Assembly (NCBI RefSeq): GCF_000499845.2
Contig: NC_023756.2
Span: 38,320,565 to 38,384,564, forward strand
Reading direction: 5' to 3'
DNA from: Phaseolus vulgaris
Taxonomy: Eukaryota > Streptophyta > Magnoliopsida > Fabales > Fabaceae
Length of the DNA stretch: 64,000 nt
The translations under genes were made by a program, and so were the position numbers. Below the pieces are notes generated by a model, which saw only the letters and a program-made list of their open reading frames with translations, was not told where the DNA came from and did no database searches. Shown here in pieces: positions 22,098 through 32,775 of the stretch; position 1 is the stretch's first letter; every line of letters begins with the position of its first letter.

Positions 22098-23300
22098 ATG
22101 GAATCAACTCCTCCCACCTCAAAGAGAGTCAAATCCAGAGCTGTAAGGTTTGGAGGAAGGCTAGAAGGCTGGTTTTCTGGAGACAATGATCTTATTGAGA
22201 AGTATAGGTATGAAACAAGTATCAAGAAGATAAACAACCCCAAGGTTGTATGCTTTGATTGGATGAAAAGTCAAAAGCTTGATAATGTGAGAAGGCTGCT
22301 CAAGGATCAATCTCTCAGAAAGTTTCTGGAGATGAAGGGAAACATATATCCAGATTTGGTGAGGATGTTCTACACAAACCTAAAGTTTGAGGGAAACAAT
22401 CTAGTTTCTCATGTGAAGGGTGTAGAAATGGAGATAACTCATGAAGTATGGACTGCTGTTGCTGGTCTCAAGTTCTCTGGTCTTAGAATCAACAAGGGAA
22501 ACCTTGGAGTGGTGGAGGATTTTAACAAAATCCAATTCTACAAGAGTTGCTTGAAGAATCAACATGTTCAAGTAAGTACATGCTCGGTTGGAGGTCTAAA
22601 GCTTGATGAGAGATTGCTTGCTCTCATTGTGACTTGGATTCTAACTCCAAGGGGGAGTAATCATTCTGTTCTTACTGAAGAAGATCTGGTATATATCTTC
22701 TGCATCACCAAGAAAATCAAAATCAATTGGATCCACATCATCAAAGAGCACATGCAAAAAGCCATGAGGTTAGGTGATTATCATTATCCATATGCTGTTT
22801 TGGTATCTAAATTTCTACTCTATTTTGAAGTAAACCTTGAAGATGAAACATCTGAGTTGGTCAAGTCAACTCAAGAGTTGAACAATGGATCACTCAGCAA
22901 AATGGGTTTTACAAAAGTAGGTGGAAAATGGATAAGCAAGGATGGTGATCTTGGTGCCTCATCTAGTGGTGTTGCTAATCTTGAACAAGATGAACCTGCT
23001 GATATGGATGTTCAACATGAAGATCCACCTGAAGATTATCAAGATGCTGGACCAAGTGCTGGTGCTGGAAATCAAGGAGAAAGGATGCAAACCATGTCTT
23101 CTTTTAAAAGACTCATGGTGAATAGGCTTGATAGCTTTGCTGAAAATCAAAGGAGCCTCCATGATCTCTGTGTTAGCAATTTCCAGAGGATTGACACCAG
23201 GTTTGACAACATGGATGCGAGATTCATGACTCTAGATGAACAGATTGAATCTGTCCAGAACCAAATCTTTGATCTTCAGTTTGCTGATGAAGAAGAATGA
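22098..23300 (+). CDS. Retroelement accessory protein, env-like or putative plant transposon domain (400 aa)
   Basis: Intact frame starting MESTPPTSKRVKSRAVRFGG. Residues 60-260 form a globular, mostly helical region with FYTNLKFEGNNLVSHVKGVE and EVWTAVAGLKFSG. These resemble the putative plant transposon protein domain that is common in legume retroelements. Residues about 285-330 are acidic and Pro/Gly-rich. Residues 340-400 form a heptad-like coiled coil (RLDSFAENQRSLHDL, FDNMDARFMTLDEQIESVQN) ending in acidic residues. No signal peptide or clear membrane segment is visible, so a true envelope role is doubtful. It sits 160 bp before a polypurine tract, matching the extra ORF of Sireviruses. 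Its lack of stops contrasts with the decayed elements around it. Confidence 0.7.
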   Translation: MESTPPTSKRVKSRAVRFGGRLEGWFSGDNDLIEKYRYETSIKKINNPKVVCFDWMKSQKLDNVRRLLKDQSLRKFLEMKGNIYPDLVRMFYTNLKFEGNNLVSHVKGVEMEITHEVWTAVAGLKFSGLRINKGNLGVVEDFNKIQFYKSCLKNQHVQVSTCSVGGLKLDERLLALIVTWILTPRGSNHSVLTEEDLVYIFCITKKIKINWIHIIKEHMQKAMRLGDYHYPYAVLVSKFLLYFEVNLEDETSELVKSTQELNNGSLSKMGFTKVGGKWISKDGDLGASSSGVANLEQDEPADMDVQHEDPPEDYQDAGPSAGAGNQGERMQTMSSFKRLMVNRLDSFAENQRSLHDLCVSNFQRIDTRFDNMDARFMTLDEQIESVQNQIFDLQFADEEE

Positions 23301-23456
23301 AGGAAAAACAACCGATTGGTTATCGAAACAATCGATTGTTTTTGGATGTTATATCTGGTTTTTAAATTTCTTTCTTTCTGCTGTTACTGATTTAATTCTG
23401 ATGTAATCGAAACAATATCTTGTTTTATCTCTTCTCTTTGTCTATTTGTGAAGATA

Positions 23457-23470
23457 AATAGGGGGAGATA
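23457..23470 (+). promoter_or_regulatory. Polypurine tract of the Sirevirus-like element
   Basis: AAATAGGGGGAGATA-type tract ending two bases before the TGTTGTG start of the 3' LTR. It matches the G-rich PPT usual in Sireviruses. Confidence 0.75.
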
Positions 23471-23472
23471 TA

Positions 23473-24746
23473 TGTTGTGTTTCTGCTGGGGTAGTTTGAA
23501 TGTTGTAATTCACCCTTTGATTAAATCTAAAGCATAAGCATCTCAATCTTTGTGAAAGTAAAATGTTTTCAAACTAAGTTAAAACAACCGATTGTTTTGT
23601 CGAAACAATCGATTGTTTATACTTAGGTGTTTTGAGAAAAAGATTGAAAACTGTTTTTAAAATGGTTGAACTGTTAAGAACCAAAACAACCAATTGATTC
23701 GAGGAAACAACCGATTGTTTGTTTTGGGACCATAACAGAAAAACTGTTTTATCTTTGACTGAGCTTTAAATGTTTTAACTGCTTACGCTCCAGTCATTAA
23801 ATGCTTTGACCAATCTTTTAATGCAATTTAAGAGTTTGTTAAGATTTGATAACAAACTACATCTTTGAATAAATTCAGAAAAATAGATTTGACAATTAAT
23901 CTTTGACAAGTTTTTGCTAAGTGTTTTTGAGTTTTTCAAAGAGCTGAGATTGCTAAGAGCTAGTGATTGATCAAAGTTTGTGGAATAGGATTCTGCTTGT
24001 ATTGATTTCAGATTATCTTCTGTAACAAGTGTAATCTTTGTACTCTGTGAAACAAGTTTCGTTTCTGTGTTTGCTAAGATTGGTTGTGTGTTCTTGAGGG
24101 GATCAGCAATCTTGGTGTAGGTGTGTTGACCAAGGAGAGTGTGTTTCTTGAGGTGTTCAAGGTCATTCTCTTGGTTGGTGTGTAAGTGATCAAGGTGTGA
24201 TTTCTTAGTGGATTTCCTCAGGGTTTTTGAGAAGACTGAATGTAGCTCTGGGTTTGGAGTGAACCAGTATAAACAATTGTGTACAATCTCTCTATCTCTA
24301 ACTCTTTAAATTCAGTTTTTTTTGTTGTTTGCTGGTATAAACAACTGATTGTTTCTGTGAAACAACCGATTGTTTTTCTGGTTGTGATGTTTTTGTTTGC
24401 TGTTTTTGGTAAACTGAATTTCTTATCAATAGTTTCCTGAGATAAATTCATATTGTTTTAAAAGTTTACGAAAATTCTCTCTAAACAATTGTGTACAATC
24501 TCTTCTATCTCTAACTCTTTAAATTCAGTTTTATTTGTTGTTTGCTGGTATAAACAACCGATTGTTTCTGTGAAACAACCGATTGTTTTTCTGGTTGTGC
24601 TGATTTTGTTTGTTGTTTTTGGTAAAATGAATTTCTTATCAATAGTTTCCTGAGATAAATTCATTCTTGTTTTAAAAGTTTACGAAAATTCTCTTTAAAC
24701 TATTCACCCCCCCCCCCTCTCTAGTTTAAAGTCATCCATTCTAACA
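23473..24746 (+). repeat. 3' LTR of the Sirevirus-like element
   Basis: About 1.27 kb, TG to CA. It holds several paired AACAACCGATTGTTT-type motifs, a tandem duplication of about 213 bp (24269-24480 and 24482-24694), and the ATTCACCCCCCC tract near its end. That tract is typical of legume Copia LTR ends and also occurs at 42941-42953. Confidence 0.75.
24269..24694 (+). repeat. Tandem duplication of about 213 bp within the LTR
   Basis: AACAATTGTGTACAATCTC through AGTTTACGAAAATTCTCT occurs twice in direct order with a few substitutions. Each copy carries one pair of the CCGATTGTTT motifs. Confidence 0.85.
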
Positions 24747-25120
24747 TCAAGAACTCTAATCTATGAAGAAATTTGAAACAAACTTCAAAAAGTTCAACTA
24801 ATGGAGTTTATGACAAAATTTGACTAAACAATACTCTTGACAAAACATATATGATTATAAAATCAAAATGACTCAATTATATGAAAATTTCACCGAACAA
24901 ATTTGAAGAAAACTCAAAAAGTTCAAAAGCACACATGAACATGAACATAAGAACACTTAAAAGCACATACATGAAGGTTCAAGTAAGAACAATTAATTTG
25001 AACAAAACAAAAAGACAAAAAACACAAAATCAATCGGTAGACATTCAACAAAATTATAAACAACACGGAAATTAGAAAAAAATAGAAGAAGATCTTACAA
25101 CCATAGCTCTGAATACCAAA

Positions 25121-25404
25121 TGATGGAAAAACGTTCTTCTTCTATTAGTGATCTTTGTAATTTCTTCTTTGGATGAATGATGAAGGAGATATGACGAGCG
25201 GAAGCATTAAAGAAACTCAAGAGGAGTTTCCATGGATTGAAGTGGAGTTAGGAATTTGTGAGAGTGAGAGGTGACGTCAACTCACTAGGAAAGAGTCTAG
25301 GCTAAGTTTTGAAGGACACTAACCTAGGGAGAACTTAAGAACAAATAGAATGGCCAAAATTAGGCAGCATTTCATTACTAATTCCAAGTTACTTCTTGCA
25401 GATC
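25121..25404 (-). repeat. Fourth partial LTR of element T, truncated against the Copia RT
   Basis: 25121-25391 repeats the same 271-bp LTR part, followed by only 13 bp of the unit leader (CTTCTTGCAGATC). Copia reverse transcriptase sequence then resumes. This marks the right end of the nested insertion, where a deletion removed the rest of the array and about 300 bp of Copia pol. Confidence 0.85.
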
Positions 25405-26860
25405 TTCTTTCAAACAAGACAAGGACTTTAACCCATCTTCCATCAGGATCACCCCTTGTTGGTTGTAAATGAATTTTTAAAACAAAGCTTAATGCAGATG
25501 GCTCTCTAGAACGATGCAAAGCTCGCCTAGTTTCCAAGGGATTCAATCAAACTGTTGAAGTTGATTATGTAGAAACATTTAGTCTGGTTGTTCGTCACAC
25601 CACAATTCGGCTTGTTCTAGCGCATGTTGTGTCCTCTCAATGGTCTATTCTCCAAATTGACATCAATAATGCCTTTCTAAATGGTGACCTCCAAGAATGT
25701 TTCTTTATGCAACAACTGCCAAGTTTCAACACTATTGCACCTCACCTTGTCTGTCAACTTAACAAAGTCATTTATGGGTTGAAACAAGTGCCTCAATCTT
25801 GGTTTCTTAAGTTAAGTATTACTCTCCTTCATCTTGGTTTTAAATCCACCAAGAGTGATACATCTCTTTGTGTAAAATACACTCCTACTTTTTCTATTTT
25901 TGTATTAGTTTATGTTAATGATATTTTAATCACTGCTTCATCAGACACTGAAATTTGCTCTCTTATTACTCAACTTCATTCTTATTTTCCCTTTAAGGAC
26001 CTAGGGCATCTTCATTTTTTGGGCATTCAAGTTTCTCGCACCTCAAGTGGGAACATGCATTTATCACAGTCCTAGTACGTTCATGATCTTCTCCAAAGTA
26101 CAAACATGTTGGCTTTTAAACCTTACCCCACTCCTATGGTTTCCAACACTCGCCTCCATCAGAATTCATCTGAAATGTTCAGTGATCCAACTTTGTATCG
26201 TTTTGTTGTCGACAATCTTCAATATCTTATTGTAACTCATCCTGAGCTTTCATACTTTTTCAATAAGGTTACTCAATTTATGCATTCCCCTCAACATCAT
26301 CATTGGCAATTTGTCAAACGTCCCTAGTTGGCACTATTGATCATGGACTCCTTTTACACCAACAACCTTCCTCTTTCCTCAAAGCCTTATCTAATGCTAG
26401 TTGGGGTGCAGATCCTGATGATCGGAAGTCCACCACAGGTTTTTGCATCTATTTCGACACCAATCTCATCTCTTGGTCAACACACAAACAAGAAATTGTT
26501 TCACGAAGCAATAGAGAGGTAGAGTATAAAGTTGTTGCAGTTGTCATGACCGAGATTTTATGGCTTAAATCTCTTCTTCATGAACTTCACATACAGACTC
26601 CAGATCCTCAGATATTTTCTAACAATCTTGACCCTGTCTTCTTAAGAGAAAACCCAGTCATGCATTCCAAATATAAGCATTTTGAGCTTGATTTACATTT
26701 TGTTAGAGATAATGTTCAAAACCATTTGGTTCAACTTGTTCATATTCCTGGGCGTTTTCAAGTTGTTGATCCTCTCACAAATCTTGTCTTTGACCCTACT
26801 TTTATTCGTGTCAAACATACACTCAAGGTTGCCCCCAATCGAACCATGAGTTTACGGGGG
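25405..26860 (+). pseudogene. Copia reverse transcriptase and RNase H (Ale-like)
   Basis: Continues the Copia element split at 13507. The RT begins in LTHLPSGSPLVGCK and ARLVSKGFNQ (frame broken by a TGA). It continues with QIDINNAFLNGDLQE and VYVNDILI, where the catalytic YVDD box reads YVND so a metal-binding aspartate is lost, and ends with KDLGHLHFLGIQVS. After several stops and frame changes, RNase H is recognisable by STGFCIYFDTNLISW, SRSNREVEYK, MHSKYKHFELDLHFVRD and HIPGRFQVVDPLT. The sequence ends at the polypurine tract. The enzyme would have copied the element RNA; it is now inactive. Confidence 0.9.
26849..26860 (+). promoter_or_regulatory. Polypurine tract of the Ale-like Copia element
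   Basis: AGTTTACGGGGG directly precedes the TGTTAGG start of the 3' LTR, like the G-run PPT of Ale-type elements. Confidence 0.75.
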
Positions 26861-27004
26861 TGTTAGGCAAGCAGTTACATAAATTGTTTTACTACTGCTT
26901 CACAGATATCTTTATATTTGTTGCCTTTTCTGTAAACGTACACTTTTGAGATACACATTAATATTTTCTCTGTGTTTGAAAATGACCATTCGTATTTCTT
27001 AATA
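26861..27004 (+). repeat. 3' LTR of the Ale-like Copia element
   Basis: 144 bp beginning TGTTAGGCAAGCA, clearly related to 10800-10937, and followed at once by the GAAAG target duplication. Confidence 0.85.
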
Positions 27005-27827
27005 GAAAGTGAAGAATGATAGAGAAAAGAAAGGAACAGAAATTTATATTATTGGTGCATATAGCAATTAGAAGGGTGAACTTATATAAAAGAAAATAAA
27101 ATAGTAAAACGTGGCCTAGAATACATGATGGATAAAAAAAAAAGAAAGGTCCCATACAAGCCCAAACAATAGCTTTATCATTTGGAGTATTTGTGGATTG
27201 CATTTTCTGCATGTTTGATTTTTTGTATAGTTTCACTTCAAATTTCTTGGAAACTAGTGTATGAAGGTATATCATCTATGAATACCATCTATGAAGCACT
27301 CACTCGTAAATTCGACTAAATTAAGAATCATAAAACACGAAAATACGATAAAGAAGTGTTTTTCTCCATTTTTATGTAGTTAGGGTTAATAAAACTGTGT
27401 CAATTGCATACATTTCTGGAGTTTTTAATGACCACAAGTTAAAAATTAAAAATCTTGTAGTATTAGATGGGTGAGCAGGGTACATAAGTTATTGTAAATC
27501 CTCTGACACATGTTTAATTTCTACGAATTAAAAAATATTAGTTTATTAATTAATGTTATATTTGAATCACTAAAATGATTAAATAGATTGTATTATAAAT
27601 ATTATTAATTTAATTGTCATACCATTAAATTTAATAAAAATGTAGTGATTCATAACAATCCAAGAGATATTAAAATAATGATTAGTGTAATTTTAAGATA
27701 TAATTAAATTGAATGTTGAAATATTCAACGTTAACATAACTTCTTTTAGATATTATATATTGAATGTATAGTCATTACTTTTATAATATATATTAGTATT
27801 TATCAAATTTAAAATTATTTATTAAAT

Positions 27828-27828
<1 letters not shown>

Positions 27829-27869
<41 letters not shown>
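27829..27869. repeat. (AT)n microsatellite
   Basis: About 40 bp of nearly pure alternating AT, interrupted once by a C near 27835. It lies in extremely AT-rich DNA. Confidence 0.9.
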
Positions 27870-27871
<2 letters not shown>

Positions 27872-29390
27872 AAAGGAGACTTGAAGTTTCCAAACTGTTG
27901 ATTCTTGATTTAATAAAACAAATATAACATTTTAATTTAATATTAATAATATTAAATGGTAAATAGAAATAAATTAATAATTTATATTAAAATGGCATTA
28001 TATTTAAATAAAAATAAATAGTAAAAATAAAAAATAATAATTAGTTACTATATTAACTAAATTAAATAAAAACTAAACAAATTATTAATATTTAAATTAA
28101 TTTTTATTATTAATAAAAAGTTTTTAAATTAATATTTAATTAACTATCAAAGTTTTAATTATTAATTTTAAAATTTAAATAATTCTCTAAAATATCATTT
28201 AATTTAATTAATATATAATTAATTTTTATTTTTAAGATTAATTTATATTAATAACTTTTTAATATTATTATTATATAACAAAAAATAACTTGATTTTGTA
28301 CATAAGCGACCAAATTATTCTTAATGATTATTTTGAGCAAACTTTTATTATTATAGTTTGTGGTCGCCATTTTTGATCAAGTATTCGGTCGTTCAAGTAA
28401 TCATTAAACAACTATTTCTATGACAGTTTAAATCTTGTTTTTCTTTATAATTTGGTAAATGCACAATTTAATTTTTATATGAATTTAACTTTTCACAATC
28501 AAACATTCTATTAGTTATTTATTGGATAGTAATGTTTAATAACAAATTACAACAAAAAATAAATTTTATATTAACATTTTGAAAGTTTCTTTGCTTCTGC
28601 TAAGAACTTTAAAACCATTCTGCACCACCGAACCATAAACCCAATCACAAACTTTCTCTCTCTTTATACAAATGGTTGCATGGCATCGCACTCAGAAAAC
28701 ATGAATCTCAGAAAATGGTTGAGTTTGAATTCAAACCCAACCTCGAACTTGAGGATAAATCATGCATGGCACCTCTGTCCAATTATCCACGTTGTTTTGC
28801 TCTCACTCGTTCTGCAACTTGCTTTTTGATTCTTCCAAAGCACATTTTCTTTTTTTCTTTTTTTTTTAATTTTTGTTTTATTTTTTCATTTTATTAAGAA
28901 TGAAATTGAGTAAGCAAAGATGAAAAAAATAAAGAAAATTTGCAGTCCCTGTTGACCTGACAAGTGAGTCCTTCCCCAGAAAACAACATAATATATAGCG
29001 TGTTTCTTCCGTGTGGAAATAATGTCTAATCCAACCTTTCTTTGTCGCATGTAAAGTTTGTTATATTATTCCTTATCACGATGCAAACCATGCATATTAA
29101 TGTCATGATCCATGTTCTCAACCATTACAAAAATATCCTTCTTCTTGCTCATAAGTAAGGGCTTAATGGTCCTATATCTATCGGAATCTCGTAAAGGATA
29201 CCATCACAAAAAAAAAATATATATATATATAAATTAAACTATTCAGAAAATTAGATAATACAAATATTAATTAATGGTAGATAGCTTAATTTTAGCTTAA
29301 CAGTAAAAAAAAATTACAACAAAATTATGTAAATATATATAACAACCCAGAGTAAAATGCATTATTATTACAATATTTATTACATTCGCA

Positions 29391-29757
29391 TATATTTACT
29401 AGCATTAAAAAAAATTATGAAATAAAAACTAATTTTAGAAGAAAAAAATAATTAGTTGCGTGACTAAATTAAATATCATTTTAAAAATTAAAATAAAATT
29501 TGGTTTCTAAATTAATTTTTATTATTGTTAAATAGATTTTAAATAATTTTTAAAATCTAAATAATTGGTAGTTAAAACTTTGGTAGCTAATTAGATACCA
29601 ATTTAGAAACCATTTAACGATAATAAAAACTAATTTAGAAACCGAAATTTATTTTAGTCTCTAAAATTATTTTTAATTTAGTCACTGTAGAAATTAATTA
29701 TTTTTTTTATCTAAAATTGATTTTTATTTCATTATTTTTTTTTTTATTGTAGTGTAG
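29391..29757. mobile_element. Foldback (MITE-like) element
   Basis: The two halves are imperfect inverted repeats over about 160 bp each. TGAAATAAAAACTAATTTTAG on the left pairs with the inverted right arm TGAAATAAAAATCAATTTTAG. Both sides continue through GTGACTAAATTAAA and GGTTTCTAAATTARTTTTTATT, with a short loop near 29570-29590. Edges read TACTAGCATT and, inverted, CACTACAATA. No target duplication is clear, so the family (CACTA- or Mutator-derived) is open. Confidence 0.7.
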
Positions 29758-31539
29758 ATAATTTCTTTAAAATTGAAAGAAAAGTCATCGTGATTGAAAG
29801 AAGTTAATGTCTCAATCTCAATAGAAATATAATAGAAATAGATGTTTTAAACAATTAAATTAAACTTTAAGGTTATTTGAATGAAATGTTTATGTCTTTT
29901 TTATAGAATTTTTAAAGAGATAATAATGTGAGTTTTCTAATGAAAGAAAATTATCCATTATGGGAATTTCCAAAAATGAAGTAAAAAAAGTGAGGTTGAA
30001 GGCACCAAACACAATTACATTCGTAATTTTCCTTGTTTACATATTCCCCACCCAATATGTTCTTTCCCACGTTACATTCGCCCCCAACTATTCCTCATCA
30101 ACTTTTTAGTTCAACCAAATCTTAATAATATTCACCACTTTTTTCTTATGCCTTTTATTATTCTTTAAATTTTATAAATTTTGTGTGTAATTTATTAGAT
30201 TTTTACCATAATTAAAGCAATTCATAATTGAATTTTTACCATAATTAATTGCACATTCTTCCGTCGTTATGATATACAATAGACGAAAGAAGTTCCATTA
30301 ATTTTTCTTGACTTTTTTTTAAGTAGGGATTAAGATTTTAAAATGTATTTTTATGAAAAATATATTGTAGTATTCAATTAAGATTCTAAATATTTTTAAA
30401 ATATTATGATATTCAATTAAGACTATCAAATTTTAGGGTTAAATTGGTAATATGAATTGAGATTCTAAAAGATTAAAAAAGAATAATTTGATATTTAAAA
30501 TCATATAAATTTAAAAGATTATTTTGTTGACTAAACTTTTATGGATTTTGTGTGACTTTCTATCTATAAGTATAAATATCATTTTGAGTATGTAAGATAT
30601 GGATGTAAAGGATATAAAGCTATTCCAAGATATATTTTTAAGTAAAATAGAAATGGAGATTAGCAACAAAAGGTTTGTGAAAGAATATATTGGAATCCAA
30701 ATATAAATTATGGAGAAATTTAAACAATGGTGGAGGAACCTTACTTAAGGTATATGGACACAAATTAAGGAAGTTGGTTTCATGACATAGTGTCATTAAG
30801 AGATGAGCACAAGGATTAGGTTTTGAGAATATAGGTGGATTGGTAAGATATAATTTATTAAAAATTTCCCCAAATTGTGTGGTAACTTAAATTTTAAAGG
30901 TGAAACATTTATGGAGTTTGTAGTTGCAATGAAACAGTTAGGAATGGATTCAGATTGGAGAAGAGAGTGGTATAGGAGATACCCAAGTAAGAGTTAATAG
31001 AAAATCCGCCTAAGTCAAGAGAAGATGGAAGCAATCAAATCACAAAAAGGTATACAATTAGGTCTAAATATGATAGTTGAAATGATAGTTTGAGTAATGT
31101 TGAATAAATTTGCTACTAGAGACAATCTAGTCCATAAGGTATTGTGAAAATAGGTGAAATACACAATAAAAGATAGTTAAATTATGTATGTAACATTTTT
31201 AGAAAATTTTGAAAAGATTTATCTGATAAACGTGAACATACTAATTTTATACTTGATAGACGCACTATTAAGCAATTTTCTTAAGAGTATAATCTAATAA
31301 GGATTGTTAGACGTAACTTCAAGTTTCGCAGATGCATTATCAAAAACATTTTTCAAAACTTGTTTTCACAAAGCTCTCTTTCTTAGGTTAGTTGCATATT
31401 AATAACATGCAATATAAAAAGATAAGAGTTGAGAGAGAATTACACAAGGTATTATTTTTATATTGGTTCATTTGAGAACTCATACTGCTTGCAATTCTTG
31501 ATCAACACAATCAGGTTTCACTAGCGAACTAACTCTGCA

Positions 31540-31815
31540 AGATACAATGCACATTTTATTTGGACCTAACCATTTATGACTAAACATCAAGTATTATTTG
31601 GACTTTGTCATTCCTAGTTGAACATAAAGTATTATTTGGAATGTAGTCACTCCTTACTAAAATTGAATATTCTTTGGAATGCAACCACTCCTTGTTAAGG
31701 CCAAGTATTCTTTGGAACACACGCTCCCAACTAAGACTGAGTATTCTTTGGAGCACAACCGCTTCTGGCTAAACATTGAGTATTATTTAAACCCAACTAC
31801 TCTTGGCTAAAAAAC
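31540..31815. repeat. Minisatellite, about seven diverged units of roughly 38 bp
   Basis: Units share AGTATTNTTTGGAAYGCAACCACTCCTNGCTAA in diverged form, with starts near 31555, 31590, 31628, 31667, 31706, 31738 and 31777. The upstream sequence (AGAGAATTACACAAGG, TTCATTTGAGAACTC) looks like part of an old LTR, so the array may be an LTR-internal repeat. Confidence 0.65.
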
Positions 31816-32775
31816 TGTGTTTGAGGAAAGGATGTGATTGAAAAGATCATGGGTTCCATTCACTGAAAGAGGGTAGAATCCTAAGATGAATATACAATAT
31901 GATAAACACTATTTTAGGTTGCTAACAAACACAATGGTGTTATTGCTCACAAATTGAAAGCTAAAAGGATTGCTTTTAAACAAAAGATCGTTAAGAGATT
32001 TTTCTTAGTCGTGAGATCTTGTCATGAGAAGAAAAAAGTTATTTATATATAGATGTTGAGAAGAAAAAAGTTATTGCAAATTCTTTTAGAGTTGTCGTGA
32101 GATCTTGCATAATTTTTCCTCTTCATCTTGCATTTGTACACGTTAGAACACAAATGCATTATAAGTTATTTATACAACATTAAATTCATGTACCTTCTTT
32201 ATGAAACTTTCTGATACACAACACAACTTATTAGACCTAGGTCGAGTAGCTTGTTTTCAAACTTGAGTAATGCGTATAACTTGATGTAACTGACTGTCTT
32301 TGTAGGATTGACATTCCCTCTTTTTAGAAAAGTTGTTTATGTGGAGCATCTTTAGGCGTGTTCTTCAAGAAATCTTGATATAGACACTTCAATGTTTGAC
32401 CCTTTTATAAGAAACGAAGAAACGAACATTCTCTGCAAATATAAAATAAACATTTATAAGTATTTTACATGTAAGATGAAAGGCTTCATACTTATCATCT
32501 ATTAGAATAAGTAAGCACATTGTCTATCCAAGCAAAATCTTACCAAACAAAGTAAGCACGCTTGTGTCTGTCAAAGCAAAATCTTATCATACAAATTATA
32601 TTTATCATTTGTTCAATCAAAAGCTCATAAAATGAAACATATAAGTAAAGCACTTATGTATATTTAGTCAAATGAAGTCTATCCAACCTTGATGCTTATA
32701 AAATCCTATTTTATACTTTGTTTTTAAGCACATAAACAAAACCAAAAATAGAGTCTATGTAACATGGATCTAACA

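Larger units (their letters stand above)
21233..24746 (+). mobile_element. 3' part of a Sirevirus-like Copia element
   Basis: Contains an intact 400-codon ORF, a polypurine tract (23457-23470, ending AAATAGGGGGAGATA) and a 3' LTR of about 1.27 kb from TGTTGTG (23473) to TCTAACA (24746). The right junction returns exactly to unit-B sequence. The 5' LTR, gag and pol are missing together with 410 bp of the host repeat, so a deletion removed the left part after insertion. An ORF between pol and the 3' PPT is the position of the env-like ORF in Sireviruses such as soybean SIRE1; assignment to that lineage is an inference. Confidence 0.72.
19257..25120 (-). repeat. Tandem unit B: copy of unit A interrupted by a Sirevirus-like fragment
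   Basis: Begins with LTR copy 19257-19530 and then follows unit A collinearly to 21232. There the sequence leaves the unit (at the equivalent of 18472) and rejoins it at 24747 (equivalent of 18883). So 410 bp of the unit is missing and 3514 bp of foreign DNA is present. It ends in GCTCTGAATACCAAA, which includes a PBS-like site for the next LTR copy. Confidence 0.85.
10800..27004 (+). mobile_element. Old Ty1/Copia (Ale-like) element split by nested insertions
   Basis: Flanked by TSD GAAAG (10795-10799 and 27005-27009). It has short LTRs (138 and 144 bp), a degenerate primer-binding site (10938-10950) and a G-rich polypurine tract (26849-26860). Gag, protease and integrase occupy 10972-13507; reverse transcriptase and RNase H resume at about 25405 and run to 26860. 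The 11.9 kb between belongs to later insertions. Roughly 100 codons between the integrase C-terminal linker and the RT start are missing at the junction. LTR divergence is high, with many substitutions and indels, so this is the oldest layer of the nest. Ale clade is inferred from the small LTRs and motifs such as YPDSGVTHHITN and LHVPGITKNLLSVSKF. Confidence 0.9.

Noticed and set aside
28676..28897. 73-codon open frame after an ACTTTCTCTCTCT-type leader
   Set aside because: The C-terminal half is a T-tract artefact and the N-terminal part matches nothing that I recognise.
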